Assembly: GCA_044228285.1 (NCBI GenBank)
Contig: JBGAVD010000003.1
Coordinates: 715,717 to 779,716, forward strand
From: JBBATK01 sp044228285
GTDB taxonomy: Bacteria; Bacteroidota; Ignavibacteria; Kapaibacteriales; NICIL-2
Direction: 5' to 3'
Length of the DNA: 64,000 bases
Made by a program: the position numbers and the translations under genes. Of the stretch, positions 1 through 9,001 are shown in pieces. Each line of letters opens with the position of its first letter. Positions within the stretch are counted from its first letter, which is position 1. Under the pieces are notes generated by a model that saw nothing but the letters and a program-made list of their open reading frames with translations, ran no database searches and was not told the origin of the DNA.

Positions 1-1
1 T

Positions 2-961
2 AACAAGAACCAGCAGGATGCCCTACTCCATGCTGTGGAGAAAGGTGTCCTTACCCTTATAGGTGCAACAACCGAGAATCCCTCCTTTGAGGTCAACGCT
101 GCGTTATTGTCGCGATGCCAGGTGTACCGTCTCCGTTCTCTCAGTGACGAGGATATACGACTCGTCCTTGAACAGGCTTTGCAAAAAGATGCACAGCTGC
201 AGGCTTTGCACATAGAGGTTCAAGACTGGGATACCTTGTTAACCATTAGTGGAGGCGATGCACGAACCGCGCTAAATGCACTAGAGTTAGCAGCAAATGT
301 CGCGGAAGAAGTAGATGGTCGACGTGTTATAACTCGAGCAGTAGTTGAGAACGCGTTGCAACAGAAAACGGCGCAGTATGATAAGAAGGGAGAGTCGCAT
401 TACGATACCATATCAGCATTCATCAAATCTCTGCGAGGGAGCGATCCGGATGCAGCGTTATTCTGGTTGGCAAAGATGATTGATGCCGGCGAGGATCCTC
501 GCTTCATTGCCCGACGCATGGTAATTTTTGCGAGTGAAGATATTGGCAATGCCGACCCTTCAGCTCTAGCATTGGCAATCGCAGTGTTTCAAGCAGTCGA
601 TATCATTGGCATGCCCGAAGCACGCATCAATCTTTCGCACGGTGTGTGTTATCTCGCTTCCACGCACAAATCAAATGCTGCCTATATGGGAATAGAGAAC
701 GCGTTGGCTGCTGTGCGCAGCGGAATCAGTCTTTCAGTACCACTTCATTTACGCAATGCACCAACAAGACTGATGAAGCAGGAAGGATATGGGCAGGAGT
801 ACAAATACCCCCATAGTTATCCAGAGCACTTTGTTCATGAAGATTACTTTCCAAGCGATATTTCGCCTCAGCACTATTACAAAGCAACCAGCATTGGTGC
901 TGAACAACAACTCCAAGAACGACTCCAACGCTTATGGGGCGATCGCTTTACAGCAGAATGA
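2..961 (+). CDS. rarA: Replication-associated recombination protein A (RarA/MgsA), 5'-truncated
   Basis: This is the C-terminal part of the AAA+ ATPase RarA (MgsA), which acts at stalled replication forks. The frame is open from base 2, so the gene begins before the window. The first visible residues (NKNQQDALLHAVEKG) are followed by TLIGATTENPSFEVN, the sensor-1 region typical of RarA. SGGDARTALNALELA is the sensor-2/lid segment. The MgsA C-terminal oligomerisation domain follows, with motifs such as DAGEDPRFIARRM and FASEDIGNADP and the family-typical ending around YGQEYKYPHSYPEHFV. The Walker A and B motifs lie upstream and cannot be checked. It ends at a TGA and no terminator is evident. 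The identification is secure from motif order. Confidence 0.95.
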   Translation, partial: NKNQQDALLHAVEKGVLTLIGATTENPSFEVNAALLSRCQVYRLRSLSDEDIRLVLEQALQKDAQLQALHIEVQDWDTLLTISGGDARTALNALELAANVAEEVDGRRVITRAVVENALQQKTAQYDKKGESHYDTISAFIKSLRGSDPDAALFWLAKMIDAGEDPRFIARRMVIFASEDIGNADPSALALAIAVFQAVDIIGMPEARINLSHGVCYLASTHKSNAAYMGIENALAAVRSGISLSVPLHLRNAPTRLMKQEGYGQEYKYPHSYPEHFVHEDYFPSDISPQHYYKATSIGAEQQLQERLQRLWGDRFTAE

Positions 962-1068
962 GCGAAGCTCGTACAGCATGGTCGCAATAAGGACTCAGCA
1001 GGATGAGCTGAGTGTATGGTATGGCAGAACGCTACAGAGTTGGTAGTAGAAATGACGTGAGAATGTCA

Positions 1069-1521
1069 TCACACACCAAACTGTTGCAAGTGATGATCGA
1101 GGTGCTTGTAGAAGAGCGTATTCCATTGTTCTTTGCTCAGCTTGCCAAAGGAAAGAGACTCTTTGCCGTCGAAGAATGATTCGCCATCCTTCAACACACG
1201 CTGTATATACTCTATCAGACGTTGTTTCTCGCGTTCAAAATCTCGAGGCTCTGTGATACGGAATGCCGGAGCAGTTGGTGTATTCTTCTTGTAGGGTTTT
1301 GGTCCTACAACGGGTCCCTTTACAAAGACTTTCAACAACAAGCGTACAATTGCATTCGGTTTCGGGTGCTTATCAGTGTAAACCATCTCGTAGGAAACAC
1401 AGCAGTGCGCCAACATTTGTCCCACCGACATCGAACCCCACAAAGCCGTTGAATTCGGACTCAGTTTTTCGATTCGTTCAAGAGTTTCGTTGACATCAGT
1501 CGTAGTAAAAACACTTTTCAT
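1069..1521 (-). CDS. DUF1569 family protein (DinB-like fold)
   Basis: A small cytosolic protein of about 150 residues with the hallmarks of DUF1569: an early GSMSVGQMLAHC helix with a conserved His, a central Pro/Lys-rich segment (GPKPYKKNTPTAPAF), and a C-terminal FYKHLDHHLQQFGV with clustered histidines. DUF1569 is related to the DinB/YfiT putative metal-binding four-helix fold, and its function is unknown. I chose the internal Met (MKSVFTTTDV) because a second copy in this window (47422-47871) begins at the equivalent place; the frame is open 39 bases further upstream. It is convergent with rarA, and the upstream side carries a repeat cluster. Confidence 0.8.
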   Translation of the reverse strand: MKSVFTTTDVNETLERIEKLSPNSTALWGSMSVGQMLAHCCVSYEMVYTDKHPKPNAIVRLLLKVFVKGPVVGPKPYKKNTPTAPAFRITEPRDFEREKQRLIEYIQRVLKDGESFFDGKESLSFGKLSKEQWNTLFYKHLDHHLQQFGV

Positions 1522-1716
1522 CGAGATGCAATGGAGTAGAGTGGTACATGCAGTCGCCAATACCTAGTAGCAAGCGAATTAGGGCAGACAAAAGTAGTGA
1601 CTAGGAGAGGAATAGATGTTAAGAGCAGGCTCTATGAGTTTGATGTTCGAAATTGTTCATTTGGAAAAAGCAGCACAATGAATCTCATTCAACTCAACGG
1701 TGTTTGTTGTCAAAGC

Positions 1717-1827
1717 GTGGTCGCTGAGCGAAGTCGAAGCGTGGTCGCTGAGCGGAGTCGAAGCGTGGTCGCTGAGCGGAGTCGAAGCGTGGTTGACGTC
1801 AGGGCTTCGACTGCGCTCAGCCACCGG
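1717..1827. repeat. CTGAGCGGAGTCGAAG repeat family (family A), cluster 1
   Basis: Three near-identical 24-bp tandem copies (GTGGTCGCTGAGCGGAGTC followed by GAAGC) run from 1717. They are followed by one inverted copy (GGGCTTCGACTGCGCTCAG) and the tail CCACCGGG. The same core recurs at 25304-25867 and 58004-58318. The cluster lies between divergently oriented genes. The frame stays open through it only because 24 is a multiple of three; I do not regard it as coding. Confidence 0.85.
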
Positions 1828-1988
1828 GATAGTAGATACACTCACGAATAGCAAGATCACTGAACCGCTTTTCAACACGCAACATGCTCTCTTGTCTGCT
1901 TTTTATTCAAGGCGTAGATTGTTGTTGGCTGTGTGGCACACTATCCACAATGCTCTTGTCACATCAACGTATGTACTCGTTAGATCAT

Positions 1989-4900
1989 ATGGCTTTTATA
2001 CCAACAGTTCGAGCTAAGGCTCTACGATCCATTACAGGCTTTGGCAGCATTTGTTGGCTCATGTGTTGTCTAGTGTTTGCACCTTCCGTAGTGATCGCCT
2101 CCACATCGCTCGACACAAACTACATCACAAGTATAGATGTGCTTTCCGTACAACAAGGATTCGGTCAGTTGCGTTATGACCGCTCCGTTGATGGGAATGT
2201 CCTGCGCATAGCACAACGGCAGTGGAGTAGAGGACTTGGTTCGCACGCACGGAGCAGCATAGACATTTATGTTGATCGAGATGTTGTGTCCTTTGATGCC
2301 TTCGTTGGACTAGATAGTGAGACCCTACCAAACGCTGGGCAGGTTCGGTTTTTCGTGCTGAGTGGAACTGATACGGTATGGAGCAGTCCAGTTATGAGTA
2401 CGGTTGATACTGCACTTCCGTGTCACGTCAGTCTTCAATCACCTACTCGACTTAGACTCATTGCACTTGAGCAGAACAGCATCGCTTATACCCATGTGAA
2501 TTGGTGTGATGCTCGCATTGTACGCCAACGAGATACATCAAAGGTTATTGCTTCCGCCGATACGCTTCTGATTGGTTGTTCAGATCTTTTAAGCAAGTCG
2601 CAAGGTTTCGATTCTCTTCATTGCGATCGCTCGTTGAGCAATAGTACTCTACGCGTTCACTCGACTTCATACGCACGCGGACTGGCTACACATGCCAATA
2701 GTGCCTTAGCCCTACGGATTCCAGTTCTAGCCAGAGAGTTTCGTTGTCTTGTTGGACTAGACGATTCATCTTTGCCAAATCGTGGCAGTGTTGAGTTTAT
2801 CGTGGTTTGTGATGCTGATACAGTGTGGCGAAGTGGCATTTTGCGTACTAATAATTCTGCATTGCTTTGTAGAGTGAATATTCAGAACCGTCACGATCTT
2901 GAGCTAATAGTGCATGACGCTTTTGATGGCACAAGTTATGACCACGCAGATTGGCTTATGCCACTCATCATTCGCGATGCATCGCGCGCATCCCATCATG
3001 ATACCGTAAGGATCTCAAATGAGATGATTGCTTACGAGCACCTTCTCTATGAGCCGGTGCACATAGATCGTTCCTTTGCAAACACTCCCTTGCGTATAGG
3101 CGGAAAAGAGTACCAGTTTGGATTGGGAGTGCATTCTTGGTCGACTATAGGTTTACGGTATACACCTCACTGGACATCTTTTCATGCTGATGTGGGAATG
3201 GACGACAATACCTTGCCTAAAGCAGGTACTGCTGAGTTCTTTGTCGTTGCAGACTTTCAAGATACTCTGTGGCGCAGTGGAGTTATTCGAAGCGGAGAAG
3301 CTGCAAAGCACTGTCAAGTATCTCTGGAGAATGTTCGCCAGTTACATCTCTGCACCAACAACGGTGGTGATGATTTCGCGTACGATCACTGCAATTGGGT
3401 CAATCCAATGCTTGTTTACGAACGTATCGACTCTTCAGAGCTCATAAAAGTTCCCATTGAGTGCATACCGTTTGTAGATCTTGTGTATGAACAGATACCA
3501 CAGTACACTCCGCGACTCAATCGTTCTTATGGAAAGTCACGAATACAAATTGGTAAAACGATCTATGCAACTGGTGTGGGCTTCCATGCTATAAGTACCA
3601 TTCCTCTTTGGTTAGATCAGAATGCTAAGCGTTTACGTTTTTTCTTTGGGAGTGATCATTCCAGCTTGACACACGGATTCGGCATTGGAAGTGTTGAATG
3701 CACAGTCATGGGAGACGGTATTGAGTTGTGGCGTAGCGGTGTGAAGCGCACAGGAGACGAGGCTGCCTTGTGCGATATTGATGTCTCGACAGTTCATTAT
3801 CTCGAGTTCATCATAGGTGACGCAGGAGATGGACCCGCCTTTGACCACGCATCGTTGGCTAATGGGTATTTCGAAATGAAGGCTCATACAGCACCACGAC
3901 AATACAAAGCAACAGCCGCGCCGTTCACTATACGGACTCCTCTAGACAATTCAGAGGTGCATATCAACGGGCCATCGGTAGTAGGAACTCGTCCAGATTG
4001 CGAATTGCTCTATCGTATCCCCATTAGTGGAGCAGAGCCCATCGCTATACGCATCGATGAGTTACCTGTGGGCTTAACGCTCGACACTACTCAGCGTTGC
4101 CTGCGAGGCTCACTACAGCAAAAGGGAAGCTATACACTGCGAGTACAGGCGTCGAACCATGTCTCTACTACTCAGCGAGATCTTCGCATAGTTGTTAGCG
4201 ACACGATTGCTCGCACTCCACCTATGGGTTGGAATCCGTGGATGGTGCATCACGTAGACATTGACGAAGATAACTTATATCGTCAGCTGCGAGCATATCG
4301 TTCAACGAGACTTTGCGACTACGGCTATAACTACTTCAACCTTGATGATGCATGGCAGGCTTCTCGTGATGCAGATGGAAACATTCAATGGGATACTCAG
4401 AAGTTTCCTCATGGCTTGCCAGCATTCATAGACAGTGTCCACGCTTATGGTCTGCACTTTGGACTATACACTTCACCCGGAATAATTACCTGTGCAGAAA
4501 AGCCGGGGAGTTATGGACATGAAAAGCAAGATGTTGACACCTATATAAAATGGAAGGTAGATGCGGTTAAGACAGATTGGTGTGCAACGTCAGAGCTACT
4601 AGATACAACCAAGAATAAGTCACTCCAGATGCGAGCACTCTACAAGAAGATGTCGGACGAGATGCTCACGGCACCGCGAAACATGCTCTTCATGCTTGAC
4701 AACTATGATGTACCAGCAACCTTGGAATGGGGCCGCGAAATTGGCGCTCATACTTGGAGAACGGGTAATGACGCAAGCGATAACTGGCACAACATTCTTT
4801 TAGCGAACGGATTCAAGAACTCGGACTACGCGCGGCATACTGGTATTGGACACTGGAACGATTACGACTTTCTTCCTTTTGGACATATCTATGTTACAGG

Positions 4901-5639
4901 TCCTGAACATATTGTCTCTCGGCTCTCCAGTGCCGAGCAGTACACCCAGATGTCATTGTGGTGCATCGGAAAGAGCTTGTTACTGCTTTCATTTGATCTC
5001 AGCGAGATGTCGCCCTTTACCTTCGCTCTTGTTACAAACCGCGAGGTACTAGCCATTCATCAAGATGAGCATCCAACTTCGGGTAGACGTGTACACCGCT
5101 CTGGAATATACCAAGAGGCATGGGCGAATGAGTTGATTGACGGATCTATGGCCGTTGCCTTGTTCAACCGTGACAACTATGCAACCATGCCCGTGACCAT
5201 TCCTTGGTCAGCACTTGGTTTGCATGAAACACAGGCTGTTCGCGTACGCGACTGCTGGGCTCAAAAGGATCTTGGTGTGTTTCGTGGTGAGTTTAGAGCG
5301 ATGATTCCTCGGCATGACTGCATGCTACTTCGCTTGTATGCTGATGGCGGCGCTGTTGTGAAGCCGGATGCTGATACGACCGTACAATTAAAGGTCTCAC
5401 CGAATCCAGCACAGAACAGCATGATCATTGATTTCGAGTTATCGCATGCAATGCAGGTTCGGTTTCAACTAATCGATGCGCTTGGTAGAACACAAAGTGT
5501 CTCGGAGGAGACGTACTACAGTCGCGGCTCATTTCAACAACACATCCAGATTCCTGAGTCGTGTGTTTCTGGGCTTTATGTTGTTGCACTACTCAGTAAC
5601 AACGATGCAGTGTACAAAAAGGTCGTCGTATTGCGCTGA
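1989..5639 (+). CDS. Secreted GH27-like alpha-galactosidase with four NPCBM domains and T9SS sorting domain
   Basis: A multidomain secreted glycoside hydrolase of 1216 residues. The start at 1989 (MAFIPTVRAK) gives a signal peptide whose hydrophobic core is about residues 14-34; the frame is open further upstream. Four NPCBM-type carbohydrate-binding modules follow at roughly 48-178, 195-331, 345-481 and 495-628. Each has the pattern RGLGSHA, then VGLDDSSLPN, then VWRSG, then DHADW. A He_PIG-like Ig domain lies at about 645-738. The catalytic domain starts at PPMGWNPW (about 744), with NYFNLDDAW and GLHFGLYTSPG; the expected nucleophile is D863 in KTDWC and the acid/base is D928 in RTGNDASD. 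A beta-sandwich follows, then a type A sorting domain (VSPNPAQNS ... GLYVVAL) in the last 80 residues. In this family the enzyme removes terminal alpha-galactosyl groups. The substrate here is unknown; N-acetylgalactosamine or arabinopyranose would also fit GH27. Confidence 0.9.
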   Translation: MAFIPTVRAKALRSITGFGSICWLMCCLVFAPSVVIASTSLDTNYITSIDVLSVQQGFGQLRYDRSVDGNVLRIAQRQWSRGLGSHARSSIDIYVDRDVVSFDAFVGLDSETLPNAGQVRFFVLSGTDTVWSSPVMSTVDTALPCHVSLQSPTRLRLIALEQNSIAYTHVNWCDARIVRQRDTSKVIASADTLLIGCSDLLSKSQGFDSLHCDRSLSNSTLRVHSTSYARGLATHANSALALRIPVLAREFRCLVGLDDSSLPNRGSVEFIVVCDADTVWRSGILRTNNSALLCRVNIQNRHDLELIVHDAFDGTSYDHADWLMPLIIRDASRASHHDTVRISNEMIAYEHLLYEPVHIDRSFANTPLRIGGKEYQFGLGVHSWSTIGLRYTPHWTSFHADVGMDDNTLPKAGTAEFFVVADFQDTLWRSGVIRSGEAAKHCQVSLENVRQLHLCTNNGGDDFAYDHCNWVNPMLVYERIDSSELIKVPIECIPFVDLVYEQIPQYTPRLNRSYGKSRIQIGKTIYATGVGFHAISTIPLWLDQNAKRLRFFFGSDHSSLTHGFGIGSVECTVMGDGIELWRSGVKRTGDEAALCDIDVSTVHYLEFIIGDAGDGPAFDHASLANGYFEMKAHTAPRQYKATAAPFTIRTPLDNSEVHINGPSVVGTRPDCELLYRIPISGAEPIAIRIDELPVGLTLDTTQRCLRGSLQQKGSYTLRVQASNHVSTTQRDLRIVVSDTIARTPPMGWNPWMVHHVDIDEDNLYRQLRAYRSTRLCDYGYNYFNLDDAWQASRDADGNIQWDTQKFPHGLPAFIDSVHAYGLHFGLYTSPGIITCAEKPGSYGHEKQDVDTYIKWKVDAVKTDWCATSELLDTTKNKSLQMRALYKKMSDEMLTAPRNMLFMLDNYDVPATLEWGREIGAHTWRTGNDASDNWHNILLANGFKNSDYARHTGIGHWNDYDFLPFGHIYVTGPEHIVSRLSSAEQYTQMSLWCIGKSLLLLSFDLSEMSPFTFALVTNREVLAIHQDEHPTSGRRVHRSGIYQEAWANELIDGSMAVALFNRDNYATMPVTIPWSALGLHETQAVRVRDCWAQKDLGVFRGEFRAMIPRHDCMLLRLYADGGAVVKPDADTTVQLKVSPNPAQNSMIIDFELSHAMQVRFQLIDALGRTQSVSEETYYSRGSFQQHIQIPESCVSGLYVVALLSNNDAVYKKVVVLR

Positions 5640-5702
5640 CAGAACCTATCGTGCTACTTCGAATCCACACCTGAGCTTCTGCTCCAGTATATTCGCAATC
5701 TT

Positions 5703-6650
5703 ATGCTCAAGCTCGATCGACTCCTCGCTATCGTACTCATGTTGCACAGCAAGCGCTTGTTGCGTGCCAGTGATTTGTCTGAGCATTTCGGGGTAAGCTT
5801 ACGTACGATTTACCGAGATGTCAATACCCTCTGTGAGGCTGGTGTACCCATTGCATCGGAGGCCGGTGTTGGATACTCACTAGTTAAAGGATACACCCTT
5901 CCACCGGTCATGTTTTCAAACGAGGAAGCCTCGTCGATAGTGATAGCTGCAGAGTTTTTGCGTAAGATGTCGGCAAACACAGACCTCGTCAAAAGCAGCA
6001 GCTCAGCGGTTGCGAAGATTATGTCGATCGTGCCTGACGATCTCAAAGAGCGCATTCATCAGGTGCAGAGCACCACTGCAGTTTTAGTATCTAGTCCATC
6101 AAACGCTCAGCAAGTAGCATTGCCAACAGTTTTTAGCGATTTGCAGCAAGCCATCGCAGAACGTCGTTGCGTCCAGATCCACTACCAGACTGCAGATTTG
6201 AAAAGCAGCACGCGCACTATCGAACCTCTAGGTTTGGTGTACTACGGAAACTACTGGCACTGCATTGCATTCTGTAGAATGCGTAAGGATATGCGCGACT
6301 TTCGTACCGATCGTTTTGCATCGATGGAACTATGTGACGAGAGATTTGCAGCACGGCCGCAGTTCAACATCCCTGATTTCTTAAAACAACAGTATCCAAA
6401 TGAGCCCGCGATCACTGTTCGCGTGCGCTTTGAGCATAGCGCTGCGCGCTACGTGTCGAACAAACACTATTACGGTTTCGTGCGTGAGGATAAAGTTGAG
6501 AAAGGCGTTGAGATAACTTTTCTCACACCAAGCTTACAACATATTGGACGTTGGCTTTTCGGCTATGGAGATCGCATAGAAATCCTGGAACCAACGGAGC
6601 TTCGAGATCTTTTCCGGGTGTTTGCCACGGCGATACTACACAAGCATTAA
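5703..6650 (+). CDS. YafY-type HTH and WYL domain transcriptional regulator
   Basis: A 315-residue regulator. Residues 1-60 form an HTH_11 (DeoR-like) winged helix (LRASDLSEHFGVSLRTIYRDV) followed by the wing GVPIASEAGVGYSL. Residues about 145-225 form a WYL domain containing IHYQ, the EPLGLVYYGNYWHCIAFC core and DFRTDRF, and a WCX-type C-terminal region follows. WYL domains bind small ligands or nucleic acids, and YafY-like members are usually local repressors or activators. It sits 220 bp upstream of a DinB and a VOC gene on the same strand. That grouping is frequent for this regulator type and suggests local control, although the ligand is unknown. Confidence 0.88.
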   Translation: MLKLDRLLAIVLMLHSKRLLRASDLSEHFGVSLRTIYRDVNTLCEAGVPIASEAGVGYSLVKGYTLPPVMFSNEEASSIVIAAEFLRKMSANTDLVKSSSSAVAKIMSIVPDDLKERIHQVQSTTAVLVSSPSNAQQVALPTVFSDLQQAIAERRCVQIHYQTADLKSSTRTIEPLGLVYYGNYWHCIAFCRMRKDMRDFRTDRFASMELCDERFAARPQFNIPDFLKQQYPNEPAITVRVRFEHSAARYVSNKHYYGFVREDKVEKGVEITFLTPSLQHIGRWLFGYGDRIEILEPTELRDLFRVFATAILHKH

Positions 6651-6873
6651 TGCACCTGCCCTCCCATATGCTTTTTGGAGAGAATCACCTCTTCGTAACT
6701 CTGCCTCGGCTCCGAAACTTTTCTTGCAAGCTACTGACACACCCTTGTCACTAAGCCCCACTAGTTTGCACTTGTTCTACGACACAGTCTGTTCCTAGAC
6801 ACCTGAGTGATGTACAGCACTTACAGGGCAAGGCAGATCCGCATAATATTCAACTATTTAACAAGGATTCCAC

Positions 6874-7365
6874 ATGGACATGATAGCAGTACTACTCAAA
6901 GAAATGGATCGCGAGATCGAGATCACCCGCAAAATGCTTTCTCGCATTCCGGAGGACAAATTTCAATGGCAACCACATGAAAAGAGCATGACCATAGAGC
7001 GTTTAGCAGTGCACATTGCAGAGCTACCAACATGGGTCAGCATGGCCCTCAACACTACTGAGCTCGACTTTGCCACAACACCATACAACCCCAAGTCCAT
7101 CAGCTCTTCAACAGATCTCATGGCTCATGTAGAAGAGAGTTACAACACAGGACGTGCACGTTTAACACAAGCAACCGAAGAAGAACTGTTAAAGCTCTGG
7201 ACTTTGAAAAATGGCGAGCTTATCTTGGTTTGCGAACCAGTACTAGACATTATTCGCATGTCATACAATCAAATCGTTCACCATCGCGCTCAACTCGGGG
7301 TGAACCTACGACTCCTTAACATACCAATTCCTGGTAGTTATGGACCAAGTGCTGACGAAATGTAA
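6874..7365 (+). CDS. DinB family protein
   Basis: A 163-residue DinB/YfiT-type four-helix protein. The opening MDREIEITRKMLSRIPEDKFQWQPHEKS leads to LAVHIAEL, and NQIVHHRAQLGVNLRLLNIP sits near the C-terminus. The three spaced histidines (one in VHIAEL, two in VHHRAQ) match the putative metal triad of the family. Members include thiol-transfer enzymes, but most are uncharacterised. An AAGGA six bases before the ATG supports the start. The VOC gene follows 40 bp downstream, so co-transcription is likely. Confidence 0.88.
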   Translation: MDMIAVLLKEMDREIEITRKMLSRIPEDKFQWQPHEKSMTIERLAVHIAELPTWVSMALNTTELDFATTPYNPKSISSSTDLMAHVEESYNTGRARLTQATEEELLKLWTLKNGELILVCEPVLDIIRMSYNQIVHHRAQLGVNLRLLNIPIPGSYGPSADEM

Positions 7366-7405
7366 ATGTCCCAATACTCTTGTTTAATCACATACAACAA
7401 ACACT

Positions 7406-7777
7406 ATGAAGAATGCTTTGAACTGGTTCGAAATCCCCGCAGCTGATTTCGCGCGTGCGGTAAAATTCTACTCTGCAGTCTATAATACAGAACTGAGTAC
7501 AGAATCAATGGGTCCTATGCAAATGGCCGTCTTCCCAAGCGAGGGTGAAGGCAGCGTTAGCGGCGCAGTAGTCCACGGTGAATGGTCAAAGCCAAGTGAG
7601 TCTGGCACCCTGGTATACCTGAATGCTAACAGCGGAATGGATGCAACGCTCGAACGCATCGTACAAGCTGGCGGGAGCATAATAATGCCTCGTACTCTCA
7701 TCACTGAAGAGATTGGCTATATGGCTGTTTTCCGTGACACCGAAGGCAACAGTGTTGCACTGCATTCGAACAAGTAG
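7406..7777 (+). CDS. VOC family protein (glyoxalase/bleomycin-resistance fold)
   Basis: A 123-residue vicinal-oxygen-chelate protein with the two beta-alpha-beta-beta-beta modules of the fold. It opens with ALNWFEIPAADFARAVKFYSAV and ends with VFRDTEGNSVALHS, where the late acidic/His positions would lie. The equivalent of the first metal His in NWFEIP is Asn, so a metal-free or non-enzymatic role is possible. It is most like the short PhnB-neighbour subfamily that travels with DinB and WYL regulators. It is the last gene of the probable DinB-VOC unit and is followed by a hairpin terminator. Confidence 0.85.
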   Translation: MKNALNWFEIPAADFARAVKFYSAVYNTELSTESMGPMQMAVFPSEGEGSVSGAVVHGEWSKPSESGTLVYLNANSGMDATLERIVQAGGSIIMPRTLITEEIGYMAVFRDTEGNSVALHSNK

Positions 7778-7808
7778 GTAGTTGCAGAACAAAGGTTGAA
7801 TTGAAAGT

Positions 7809-7842
7809 GTGCAGACTTGAGGAATCGGGTCTGCACTTTTTG
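7809..7842 (+). terminator. Rho-independent terminator after the VOC gene
   Basis: An 8-bp stem, GTGCAGAC (7809-7816) with GTCTGCAC (7829-7836), has a 12-nt loop and is followed directly by TTTTTG. It lies about 30 bp after the stop codon, in the orientation expected for the DinB-VOC unit. Confidence 0.65.
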
Positions 7843-7854
7843 TTTTTAGGGATG

Positions 7855-8812
7855 GGTTGTTCTTGGGTTGTGGGTGTGTTATTTGCTGCAGATGTATTCT
7901 TGGGTGGAGACGCGATGCATCGCGTCTCTACTGGTTGTGGATTCTTGGGTTGTTTGTGGCGGTAGTGGTGGTATTGTGGGTGTATTCTTTGCTCGCAGGT
8001 GTATTCTTGGGTGGAGACGCGATGCATCGCGTCTCTACTAGTTATGTATTCTTGGGTAGTGTTGCGTGCTGTTTTTGTTGTAGGTGTATTCTTTGCCAAG
8101 ACGCGATGAATCGCGTCTCTACACGGTGGCGTGTTTTTGGTTGCGCCGAAGGCGCTCGAGGGTTAGGTGATTTTGTAGAGACGCGATTTATCGCGTCTAC
8201 ACACGCTACGATGACACGTGAGGATGGTTCAAGTGCACGCGATGTGAGATCATCGCGTGTCGTCAACGCACAGAATCAAATCACCATGATTGTCGTATGC
8301 ATACAGGTGTAGTCTTTGCTTGTGGGTGTATTCTTGGGTGGAGAAGCGATGCATCGCGTCTCTACTGGTTGTGGATTCTTGGGTTGTTTGTGGTGGTGTT
8401 TTTGTTGTGGGTGTATTCTTTGCCAAGACGCGATGAATCGCGTCTCTACATGAAGACGCGTTTTTGGTTGCGCCGAAGGCGCTCGAGGGTTAGGTGATTT
8501 TGTAGAGACGCGATTTATCGCGTCTACACGCGCGACGATGACGCATGAGGATGGTTTGAGAGAACGCGATGTGAGATCAAAGCGTATGATCATAATAATC
8601 GTTTGAATACAGGTGTATTCTTTGCCAAGACGCGATTTATCGCGTCTACACACGCGACGATAACGCATGAGGATGGTTTGAGAGAACGCGATGTGAGATC
8701 AAAGCGTATGATCATAATAGTCGTTTGAATACAGGTGTATTCTTTGCCAAGACGCGATGAATCGCGTCTCTACATGAAGACGCGTTGTTTTGTTGCGCCG
8801 AAGGCGCTGCAG
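7855..8812. repeat. GAGACGCGAT hairpin repeat array (family B)
   Basis: About eight copies of a near-perfect palindrome built from GAGACGCGAT and its complement (centres TGCA, TGAA or TTTA). They lie near 7907-7928, 8014-8035, 8099-8118, 8175-8200, 8341-8363, 8426-8447, 8502-8527 and 8630-8650, with another at 8750-8770. The spacers are themselves repeated: a GTGTATTCTTTGCC lead-in, a GCGCCGAAGGCGC segment, and a 122-bp unit present twice (8531-8652 and 8653-8774). Frames are open in places but have repeat-derived composition, so I call no gene here. The array fills the space between the VOC gene and the secreted c-haem protein. Confidence 0.85.
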
Positions 8813-9001
8813 CATGGACTGGATTTTGCATAAACGCACATTGTTACCATTGCACCTGAGACCACAATGTTTGATGATACATGCCACACCATCGGATGAA
8901 ACAGAAATGGGCGGGCGTTATTACTGTGTAGAGTGGTGCTTAGTGCGGTTATCACCCATTAAGTTCTTGAGCTTTCTGAACGAGCTATAGTGGGAGCTTT
9001 T

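Noticed and set aside
7701..8668. Overlapping frames in the GACGCGAT array
   Set aside because: They are made of hairpin repeat translations (CIASPPKNT type) and overlap a transcription terminator.
7855..8812. CRISPR array
   Set aside because: The repeats are palindromic, of variable centre and spacing, and the spacers are themselves repeated. No Cas genes are present.
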